NCBI RefSeq assembly: GCF_038024855.1
Contig: NZ_CP139089.1
Span: 2,700,501 to 2,764,500, forward strand
DNA from: Methylocella tundrae
GTDB lineage: Bacteria; Pseudomonadota; Alphaproteobacteria; Rhizobiales; Beijerinckiaceae
Direction of reading: 5' to 3'
Length of the DNA stretch: 64,000 nucleotides
This document shows, piece after piece, positions 57,085-64,000 of the stretch (the stretch's first letter is position 1; the number at the start of each line of letters is the position of its first letter). The notes below the pieces were generated by a model. The model saw only the letters and a list, made by a program, of their open reading frames with translations, made no database searches and had not been told where the DNA came from. The position numbers and the translations under genes are program-made.

Positions 57085-59331
57085 ATGAGCAGCGGCGACA
57101 ACCCGGCAAAGGCGCATGGACTCGTCGCCGATGTGCTGATGCCCGTCGCGCTCGATATTGCCTATTCCTATGCCGTCCCGCCTGGCCTCGCGCTGGCGCC
57201 GGGGGTCTTTGTCGAGGCGCCGCTTGGCCCACGCCTGGCGGTCGGCGTCGTGTGGGAGGTGCGGCCGGGTCCGGGCTCACCCGGCAATCTTAAAAGCATC
57301 AGATCACGGCTCGACATTCCACCGTTGAATGAATCATTGCGCCAGCTTATCGATTGGGTGGCGCGCTGGAGCATGAGTCCGCGAGGCATGGTATTGCGCA
57401 TGGCCGTACGGGCGCCATTCCATGCGGCGCCCGAGCCGGTGAGGGTAGGGGTGCGGCTGGCGGGTCCGACGCCCCGCCGCATGACGCCTGCGCGCGAAAA
57501 GGTTCTTGCCGTGGCTGAGGGCAGGGGCGTTTTCATCAAATCCGCGCTCGCAAAGGCGGCCGGCTGTTCCGCTTCCGTCATTGACGGGCTCATTGACGAA
57601 GGCGTGCTTGAGACGCTGACGCTCCCGCCCGAGCCTGTCGCGCCGCGGAGCGATCCCCATTTCGCCGCGCCCAGTCTCTCGCCGGATCAATCGGAGGCTG
57701 CGCTTCAGCTTGAAAGCAGCGTGCGGAGCGGCTCGTTTTCAGTCACTCTGCTCGAAGGCGTCACCGGTTCCGGCAAGACCGAGGTCTATTTCGAGGCGAT
57801 CGCCGCCGCCCTGGACATGGATCGCCAAATCCTCGTTCTGATGCCGGAAATCGCGCTGACGACGCAATTCATCGATCGCTTTCAGGCGCGATTCGGAGCG
57901 CGGCCGGCGGAATGGCATTCAGGCGTCAGCGCTGCAAGGCGCGCGCGCATCTGGTCCGCTGTCGCGGCGGGTGAGGCGCAAATCGTCATCGGAGCGAGAT
58001 CCGCGTTGTTCCTGCCTTTCAACGCGCTTGGCCTCATTATCGTCGATGAAGAGCATGACAGCGCCTACAAGCAAGAGGATGGCGTCATTTATCACGCGCG
58101 CGACATGGCGGTGGTGCGCGGGCGAATCGAGGGGGCGGCGGTTATTCTGGCCTCGGCGACGCCGTCGATCGAATCGCGCGTCAACGCCGGGCAGGGGCGC
58201 TATCAGCACGTTAAATTGAACGGTCGTTTCGAAGGCCGCGCCATGCCGGTCATCGAGGCCGTCGATATGCGCCTCAAGGCCCCCGCGCGGGGCAAATGGA
58301 TTTCGCCCCGTCTCGCCGCCGCCCTGTCTGAAACTCTGCTGTGGCGCGAGCAGTCGCTTTTATTCCTGAACCGGCGCGGCTATGCGCCCTTAACGCTCTG
58401 CCGCAGCTGTGGACACAGATTCCAGTGCCCAAATTGCACCACCTGGCTGGTCGAACATCGTTTTCGAAAAGCGCTGGCCTGCCACCATTGCGGCCACATC
58501 GAGCGCAGGCCGGACCTTTGCCCGAATTGCGAGGCCGCCGATTCACTCATGGCCTGCGGCCCAGGCATCGAGAGGCTGGCTGAAGAAGTCGGCGAGCTTC
58601 TGCCCGACGCCCGCGTCATGGTTTTGTCCTCCGATCTTCCAGGAGGCGCGGAGCGGCTGCGGCAGGAGTTCGAAGCCGTCGCGGCCGGGGAATGCGACAT
58701 CATCATCGGCACGCAAATGGTGGCGAAGGGGCATAATTTCCCCTTGCTGTCGCTCGTCGGCGTGATCGACGCCGATATTGGCCTGACTTCGGGCGATCCG
58801 CGCGCAGCGGAGAGGACATTTCAGCTGTTGCAGCAAGTGACGGGCCGCGCCGGCCGCTTCGAGACGGCCGGCAGAGCTCTCGTGCAGAGTTTTCAGCCGG
58901 AGCATCCCGTCATGCGCGCGATCCTCTCCGGCGATAGCGAGCGATTCTATGCCGAGGAGACGGAACAGCGCCGCCGCGCCGGCCTGCCACCATTCGGGCG
59001 TCTCGCTGCTTTGATCATCTCGGGCGATGGCAGCGCATCGACCGAGAATTTCGCCCGGGCAATCGCGCGCACCGCATTCGAACTGCCGCTCTCGCCGACA
59101 TGGACCCTTGCGCCCGCGGGTGGGCTGCCGGGCGAGAACGAGATTTCGCTGCTCGGTCCGGCGGAAGCGCCGATCGCGGTTATTCGCGGAAGGCATAGAT
59201 TCCGGCTTCTCGTTCGCGCGCCGCGGTCAGCCGATTTGCAGGGCTTTTTGCGCGCCCTGCTGGCCGCGGGACCAAAGGAGCGGGGCGGCATACGGGTGAC
59301 GATCGACATCGATCCGCAGAGCTTTTTGTGA
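57085..59331 (+). CDS. priA: Primosomal helicase PriA
   Basis: The 748-residue helicase restarts stalled replication forks. It has a 3'-DNA-binding domain, Walker A GVTGSGKT (225-232), DEEH Walker B (321-324) and the paired zinc motifs CRSCGHRFQCPNC and CHHCGHIERRPDLCPNC. The C-terminal region is complete. The length agrees with alphaproteobacterial PriA. It is separated from terC by 96 bases and probably transcribed on its own. Confidence 0.96.
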   Translation: MSSGDNPAKAHGLVADVLMPVALDIAYSYAVPPGLALAPGVFVEAPLGPRLAVGVVWEVRPGPGSPGNLKSIRSRLDIPPLNESLRQLIDWVARWSMSPRGMVLRMAVRAPFHAAPEPVRVGVRLAGPTPRRMTPAREKVLAVAEGRGVFIKSALAKAAGCSASVIDGLIDEGVLETLTLPPEPVAPRSDPHFAAPSLSPDQSEAALQLESSVRSGSFSVTLLEGVTGSGKTEVYFEAIAAALDMDRQILVLMPEIALTTQFIDRFQARFGARPAEWHSGVSAARRARIWSAVAAGEAQIVIGARSALFLPFNALGLIIVDEEHDSAYKQEDGVIYHARDMAVVRGRIEGAAVILASATPSIESRVNAGQGRYQHVKLNGRFEGRAMPVIEAVDMRLKAPARGKWISPRLAAALSETLLWREQSLLFLNRRGYAPLTLCRSCGHRFQCPNCTTWLVEHRFRKALACHHCGHIERRPDLCPNCEAADSLMACGPGIERLAEEVGELLPDARVMVLSSDLPGGAERLRQEFEAVAAGECDIIIGTQMVAKGHNFPLLSLVGVIDADIGLTSGDPRAAERTFQLLQQVTGRAGRFETAGRALVQSFQPEHPVMRAILSGDSERFYAEETEQRRRAGLPPFGRLAALIISGDGSASTENFARAIARTAFELPLSPTWTLAPAGGLPGENEISLLGPAEAPIAVIRGRHRFRLLVRAPRSADLQGFLRALLAAGPKERGGIRVTIDIDPQSFL

Positions 59332-59654
59332 GAAATTATATTGTATAAAATGTAATAGCGCCTGTTTTTGGTCGAAGGCTCATTCGAGTTAACGGTTTCT
59401 TTGGGCCTCAAAACACTCGAGTTTGCCATTTTGGCGCGCGGTGTCCATCAAAATATGTACCATTGTATTTATTGGTAAAATAACTTATCCATTCCGGCTT
59501 GGATCCCGCGAGATCGATCACCGCATAACGCGCCGCGTCAAGAAAACGGTCGCGGGGACTGAGCCTCTCGCCTTCGTCAACGCGAAGGCGGCCGGCGAGT
59601 GCTCATTCCTTCTGTGCGCCGTAAACTGCGGAAGGCGGCGATAATCAGAGAACA
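59332..59654. other. 323 bp gap between priA and the lut operon
   Basis: The first 140 bases are AT-rich (ATTATATTGTATAAAATG near the start, TATTTATTGGTAAAATAA near 59466) in an otherwise GC-rich neighbourhood. This would fit the lut promoter and a regulator site, but no clear operator palindrome was found. No gene-like frame is present. Confidence 0.45.
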
Positions 59655-60448
59655 ATGCGCCATGCCGTCCAATTCTATGCATTCCGGAGCGCCCGACGCG
59701 CCGGAGTTGGACTCTTTGTCACCTGCCTCGTTGACATGATCCGCCCGCGCATTGGCTTTGCGGCGATCGAGCTGCTGCATCGCGCGGGCTGCAAGGTCGT
59801 CGTTCCCAGAGCGCAGACCTGTTGCGGCCAGCCGGCCTTCAATTCGGGCGATCGCGGTCATGCGCGCGCGATCGCCAAGACTGTCGTCAAGACTTTTGAA
59901 GAATTTGACTATGTCGTCGCGCCGTCCGGCTCCTGCGCCGCTACGATCAAGGTACATTATCCGGAGCTTTTCGCCGAGGACGCCGGGTGGAGAAAACGCG
60001 CCGAAGATCTCCCCGCGCGGACCTTCGAGCTGCTGAGCTTCCTTGTCGACGTGCGGTCTTTCCGGCCTGGGGACATATCTTTGCGTGCGAGCGCGACCTA
60101 TCATGACAGCTGCTCGGGCCTGCGCGAACTCGGCGTCAAAGCCCAGCCCCGGCTGTTGCTCGAAGCAATTGAAGGCCTCAACCTCATACCGCTTCCCGGG
60201 CTGACGTCTGCTGTGGTTTCGGCGGGACGTTTTGCCTCAAATATCCTTCGATCTCCAACGCGATCGTCGATGACTAAGCGCGCGCCGTCGAAGGCGTCAA
60301 GGCCGATCTTCTGCTCGGCGGCGATCTCGGCTGCCTTATGAACATGGCTGGCAAGCTGCATCGGCGCGGCGCGCCCGCCCGCGTTTTTCACGCGGCTGAA
60401 GTCATCGCCGGCATGGCGGACGGTCCGGCGATCGGCGAAGAGGCCTGA
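59655..60448 (+). pseudogene. lutA: Lactate utilisation protein LutA, frameshifted with internal stop
   Basis: The first 180 codons encode a good LutA (CCG-domain iron-sulfur protein): GLFVTCLVDMIRPRIGFAAI, AQTCCGQPAFNSGD and YHDSCSGLRELG. One base is missing in the CCCGGG at 60195-60200, which shifts the frame. The following ADVCCGFGGTF and KYPSISNAIVDD are only readable one frame away. There a TAA at 60275-60277 replaces an expected lysine codon, and the rest (LLGGDLGCLMNMAG) continues to 60448. With two lesions the second CCG motif cannot be joined to the first, so the protein should be non-functional. Confidence 0.85.
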
Positions 60449-60452
60449 TCCT

Positions 60453-61871
60453 ATGAGCCATGAAGCTCTCGGCCTTTTCGAGGCCCGCGTCGAAAAAGCG
60501 CTCGCAAACCCGACCTTGAAGACGGCGATCGAACGCACCACCGGGACGGCGCGGGAGAAGCGCGCCGCGGCCGTCGCCGAATGGCCGGATTTCGCCAAAG
60601 CGCGCGATCTCGGCCGGCGGATCAAGGATCATGTTGTCCAGAACCTCGATTATTACCTGACCGAATTTGAAAGAAACGCGCTGGCTTCGGGCGCGAAGGT
60701 CCATTGGGCGACGTCCGCCAATGAAGCATGCCGGATCGTGCTCGATATCTGCCGCGCGCGCGAGGCGAAATCCGTTACCTGGTCGAAGTCGATGCTCGGC
60801 GAGGAAATAGGTCTTCCGCAGGCGCTCGACGAATCGGGCATCAGGCGAGTCGAGACGGATCTTGCCGAACATATCGTGCAGCTCGCGGGGGACCGCCCTT
60901 CGCACATCATCTGGCCAGCATTGCATCGCACGCGCGAGGAAGTCTCCGCGCTCTTCCGCACGCATCATCAAAGGCCGCCAAACAATGATGACGTCGCGAC
61001 CATGGTCGCAAGCGCGCGCCGCGAGTTGCGGCAGCGGTTTCTCGACGCCGATGTTGGGATTTCGGGGGCGAATTTTCTAATCGCGGACACGGGCGGCGTG
61101 TGCGTCGTGACCAATGAGGGCAACGCGGAGCTGACGACGACCTTGCCCCGGGTTCACATCGTCACTGCGGGCATCGAGAAGCTTGCGCCTTCGATGCAGC
61201 ATGTGATGGTCCTGCTAAGGCTTTTGGTGCGCTCGGCCACCGGCGCCGACATCACTCAATATACGACCTTCCATCGCGGGCCCAAGCGGCCGGGCGATCC
61301 CGACGGACCGGAAGAATTCCACATCGTCCTCATTGATAATGGCCGCACAGAGATGCTGGCCGGCGGCCTCGCCGACATGCTGCGCTGTCTGCGCTGCGGC
61401 GCATGCATGAATCACTGCGTCGTGTTCCGCCAGATCGGCGGTCATGCCTATGGCGGCGTCTATCCGGGCCCCATGGGGGCCGTCCTCACACCGGCATTGG
61501 ACGGACTGAAGGAGGCGCGCGACCTCGCCCATGCCTGCACTTTGAACGGTAGCTGCCAGGAAGTCTGCCCGGTCGACATTCCGCTGCCGACCCTTCTGCG
61601 CGGCTGGCGCGAGAAAAGCTGGCGCGAAGGGCTTGAGCCGCGAACCACGCGAAGCGCCTTGGGGCTATGGGCTTTCGGCGCGCGTCATCCGTTTCTGTAT
61701 CGGATCGGGGCGGCGGTCGCGGTGCGGGCGATGCGCCGCTTCTCGAGGAACGGCTGGATCAAGTCGCTGCCACTGGCCAAAGGCTGGACGCAATATCGCG
61801 ATTTTCCGAAGCCGGCCGCGCGCACTTTCATGGAAGAGCTGAGCGCGAGACAGCGAGGACGCCACATATGA
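60453..61871 (+). CDS. lutB: Lactate utilisation iron-sulfur protein LutB
   Basis: The 472-residue protein is complete: a LUD domain, then two 4Fe-4S motifs (CLRCGACMNHC and CTLNGSCQEVCPV) and a C-terminal helical tail. In intact operons LutABC oxidises L-lactate to pyruvate. Here its partners LutA and LutC are both damaged. Its start follows lutA by four bases, and its stop overlaps the lutC ATG. Confidence 0.93.
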   Translation: MSHEALGLFEARVEKALANPTLKTAIERTTGTAREKRAAAVAEWPDFAKARDLGRRIKDHVVQNLDYYLTEFERNALASGAKVHWATSANEACRIVLDICRAREAKSVTWSKSMLGEEIGLPQALDESGIRRVETDLAEHIVQLAGDRPSHIIWPALHRTREEVSALFRTHHQRPPNNDDVATMVASARRELRQRFLDADVGISGANFLIADTGGVCVVTNEGNAELTTTLPRVHIVTAGIEKLAPSMQHVMVLLRLLVRSATGADITQYTTFHRGPKRPGDPDGPEEFHIVLIDNGRTEMLAGGLADMLRCLRCGACMNHCVVFRQIGGHAYGGVYPGPMGAVLTPALDGLKEARDLAHACTLNGSCQEVCPVDIPLPTLLRGWREKSWREGLEPRTTRSALGLWAFGARHPFLYRIGAAVAVRAMRRFSRNGWIKSLPLAKGWTQYRDFPKPAARTFMEELSARQRGRHI

Positions 61872-62644
61872 GCGCCCGCGCAACGCGCCGATCGATGCGC
61901 GAGGCCATTCTTGGCCGCATCAGAAACGCTCTTGACCGCGAGCCCGACGCCGTCTCGATCGCAGCGTCCGCGAAAGCTCTGCTGGCCGAACCGGAGAAGG
62001 GCAGACCCTTGCTCGAGGAGGGCGATCTCGGCGCGCTCTTCGCCGCGCGTCTTGCTTCCGTCAAGATCGGCGCAAGCGCCGACGAAATCACGAATTTGGC
62101 GGACGCCCCAGCGGCGGTGCGCCGCTATCTCGACGCGCAAGGCCTTCCGCCAGACATCGCCTTGCAGCCGGATCCTGCTCTCGCGCAGCTCGATTGGCGC
62201 TCATTCAATCTTCGGCCCACGATCGGAGCGGACGCGATTGTCGCGGTGGGACGAGCGCTTTGGGGCATAGCGGAGACGGGGACGCTCGTTTTTCATTCCG
62301 GTCCCGCCTCGCCTACGCTTTTCTCATTTCTGCCGCTGCATCATATTGTGGTGATCGAGCGAAGCCGTATCCTTGCCTCCCTGTCAACCGCGCAGCGTGG
62401 CAGCTATCGCGATGATGCTTCGGACGCTGCGGTGCGACGCGTCGGAAGGCTGCGGTGCGAAGGGGTGCGTGGAGCGATGCAGCGCGGACGCTGGGTTGAA
62501 GGCGAAAAAGCGTCGCCGCCGCCGAAAAACGATGAACCGGCCTTCGCAGGTCCTATTTTCGGGATGGTTAAAGGGCTTGTGAAGGCTTTGCTCGGCAATG
62601 GGTCTGAGCGGCATCGCATTCCGCTCTTTAAGGCTTTGTTTTAA
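61868..62644 (+). CDS. lutC: LutC, LUD-domain protein with replaced C-terminus
   Basis: The first 170 of 258 residues match LutC, ending with ETGTLVFHSGPASPTLFSFL and HHIVVIERSRILASL. The usual ending with GPSRTADIE and GAHGPRRLH is missing. Instead an unrelated basic stretch follows, and the final codons (about RHRIPLFKALF, with the TAA) lie inside an interspersed repeat that runs on to 62682. The gene was most likely truncated by the repeat's arrival or an associated deletion. It may be non-functional. Confidence 0.75.
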   Translation: MSARATRRSMREAILGRIRNALDREPDAVSIAASAKALLAEPEKGRPLLEEGDLGALFAARLASVKIGASADEITNLADAPAAVRRYLDAQGLPPDIALQPDPALAQLDWRSFNLRPTIGADAIVAVGRALWGIAETGTLVFHSGPASPTLFSFLPLHHIVVIERSRILASLSTAQRGSYRDDASDAAVRRVGRLRCEGVRGAMQRGRWVEGEKASPPPKNDEPAFAGPIFGMVKGLVKALLGNGSERHRIPLFKALF

Positions 62645-62682
62645 CGTATGATGTGGATCCGAAATGTCTGCAATTGTCGGCA
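62617..62682. repeat. Interspersed repeat, copy E
   Basis: CGCTCTTTAAGGCTTTGTTT, TAACGTATGATGTGG and CCGAAATGTCTGCAA match the reverse complement of 22700-22763 with few changes. It supplies the last codons and stop of lutC. Confidence 0.75.
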
Positions 62683-62873
62683 TCAAGGTCTAGCGTTGAG
62701 CCGACCCCCCGCCCGGGACCCGATAAGTTTGCGCTGAAAGGGTTGGAATGGGGCTTTTCGCGCCGGGACTCGAGCCGCCGTCTGTCGGCGACTGATCCCT
62801 GGCTTCGCCTGGCGGAAAGCTCACGGACGGGCCGGTTAAAGCGCCCGGCTACTGCGGCGTGAGGCGTCGCCGC

Positions 62874-63758
62874 TCATGATGATGGCTGAATTCGCTGGCA
62901 GAGGAAATCGAGTTGCTCAAGAGTTCGATAAGCGATGCGAAGCTCGCCTTTCTCACCTTTGCCGGTGATCGTGACCTTGAGGCCAAGTCCGCTCGTGAGC
63001 GCGGTTTCGAGCGATCGTGTGTTGGCGTCCTTTTCCTTGGGTTTACGCGGGGCGGGGCGCTCCGCGTCGCCCGCCCCCTGCACGATGCGCTCGACGTCGC
63101 GCACCGAGAGACCCTGCGCCACAATCCGTTCCGCGAGGGCGTCGGGATCGGCGACGCCAAGCAAGGCGCGCGCATGGCCTGCCGTGATCAGACCTTCTCC
63201 AAGCAGGCGTTTGCACTTTTCGGGGAGCTTCAGCAGCCGCAACGTATTGGCGACATGGCTGCGGCTCTTGCCGATGACTTTTGCGAGGTCGCCTTGCGAA
63301 TAGTTGAATTCGGCGCTGAGGCGATCATAGCCTGAGGCTTCTTCGAGAGCGTTCAGATCGCTGCGTTGAACATTTTCGATAATGGCGAGTTCGAGCGCCT
63401 GCTGGTCGTCGGCTTCCACCACGATGATCGGCGCCTCGTGCAGACCAGCCCGTTGCGCCGCTCGCCAGCGCCGCTCCCCGGCTATGATTTCATAGGCGTC
63501 GACGAGTCCTGGCGCCGGGCGCGCGAGGATTGGCTGGATAATGCCCTTCTCCTTGACCGAGGCTGCGAGATCGTCGAGCTCGGCCTCATCAAAAGACTTG
63601 CGTGGATTGCGTGGATTGGGGCGAAGAAATTCGATCGGAACCTTCTTTTGTCCGCGGGCGCGGGCGTGGGCTTGATCCTCGCTGTCGCCGATGAGGGCGG
63701 CAAGGCCGCGCCCGAGACGGGGCCGGAGTTCGTCAGCCGATTTGGATGATTTCATCAT
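62874..63758 (-). CDS. parB: Chromosome-partitioning protein ParB
   Basis: The 294-residue protein binds parS and spreads by CTP hydrolysis. The CTPase motif GERRWRA is at 94-100, followed by VEADDQQALELAIIENVQR and the helix-turn-helix GDLAKVIGKSRSHVANTLRL. A basic linker leads to the C-terminal dimer domain. It lies 15 bases after parA. No consensus parS site was spotted in the window. Confidence 0.95.
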   Translation of the reverse strand: MMKSSKSADELRPRLGRGLAALIGDSEDQAHARARGQKKVPIEFLRPNPRNPRKSFDEAELDDLAASVKEKGIIQPILARPAPGLVDAYEIIAGERRWRAAQRAGLHEAPIIVVEADDQQALELAIIENVQRSDLNALEEASGYDRLSAEFNYSQGDLAKVIGKSRSHVANTLRLLKLPEKCKRLLGEGLITAGHARALLGVADPDALAERIVAQGLSVRDVERIVQGAGDAERPAPRKPKEKDANTRSLETALTSGLGLKVTITGKGEKGELRIAYRTLEQLDFLCQRIQPSS

Positions 63759-63773
63759 CTTCGTTCCTAAAAA

Positions 63774-64000
63774 TCAGGCGGCGCGGTAGAGGCGCTCGCG
63801 CTGGATGACTTCTGACGCAAGTTTCAGATAGGCCTGACTGCCAGTGCATTTCAGATCGTAGAGCAGCACGGGCTTGCCATGCGACGGAGCCTCGGAAACG
63901 CGGACATTGCGGGGAATGACCGTGTCATAAACCTTATCGCCCATGAAACTGCGAACATCCGCCACGACCTGCGCTGCAAGACTATTGCGCGAATCGAACA
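63774..64000 (-). CDS. parA: Chromosome-partitioning ATPase ParA, 3' end
   Basis: Only the last 75 codons are present; the gene continues beyond the right edge. The end reads FDSRNSLAAQVVADVR, then KVYDTVIPRNVRVSEAPSHG and LKCTGSQAYLKLASEVIQRE, which is the ParA/Soj C-terminus. The frame is open to the last base. ParA with ParB moves the newly copied origin to the cell pole. parA precedes parB on the minus strand, so the pair is transcribed toward the presumed origin. Confidence 0.93.
   Translation of the reverse strand, partial: FDSRNSLAAQVVADVRSFMGDKVYDTVIPRNVRVSEAPSHGKPVLLYDLKCTGSQAYLKLASEVIQRERLYRAA

Noticed and set aside
62645..62873. parS site near parB
   Set aside because: No palindrome resembling TGTTTCACGTGAAACA was found here or elsewhere in the window.

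Overview
The window is high-GC DNA from an alphaproteobacterium of the order Hyphomicrobiales (Rhizobiales), most likely Beijerinckiaceae (Methylocella/Methylocapsa-like). Evidence for this is the protein families, the gene order hslV-hslU, hisB-DUF2628-hisH-hisA-hisF-hisE-coaA and maf-aroE-coaE-dnaQ next to hemE, GANTC and CtrA-type sites in the presumed origin, and an MxaD-like methylotrophy-type protein. Genus assignment is inference.

Left part (1-15.7 kb): the edge of an unrecognised gene, secA, a parvulin-type PPIase, argJ-mutT, a small gene with a DUF2335 membrane protein, and the cell-division pair ftsE-ftsX. These are followed by a leftward ArsR-SRPBCC-SRPBCC-VOC-VOC operon and a MarR / OmpR-type regulator / histidine kinase group beside ilvE.

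Middle left (16-32.8 kb): an NRAMP-like transporter with a non-canonical metal site, preceded by two very short genes with strong ribosome sites. Then come mgtC, a TMEM175-like channel, a CYTH-like gene coupled to a split chromate transporter, an acid-ceramidase/NAAA-like Ntn hydrolase, a YcbB-type L,D-transpeptidase, a sigma54-type response regulator with an altered GAFTGA loop, an exported phytase-like esterase, an M3 peptidase, and a persulfide-sensor-like ArsR gene divergent from an AhpD-like gene.

Middle right (32.8-49 kb): trpS, hslU, hslV, then a 1.7 kb insertion with 19 bp terminal inverted repeats and a 7 bp target duplication. The insertion carries a P63C-domain gene, two small genes and a transposase remnant. 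After it come tandem DUF190 genes, a membrane-anchored coiled-coil protein, the his operon with coaA, an MxaD-like protein, glcE-glcF and a glutaminase fragment.

Right part (49-64 kb): the leftward ppsR-maf-aroE-coaE-dnaQ cluster and the rightward hemE-hemJ-rho cluster diverge from a 400 bp gene-free segment. That segment has a TTAA-N7-TTAA CtrA site, GANTC sites and DnaA-box-like sequences, and is very probably the chromosome origin. Beyond it are a TerC protein, priA, a decaying lutABC operon (lutA frameshifted with an internal stop, lutC ending in an interspersed repeat), and parB with the end of parA. A Rhizobiales-type interspersed repeat occurs at least five times. No tRNA, rRNA or CRISPR was seen.
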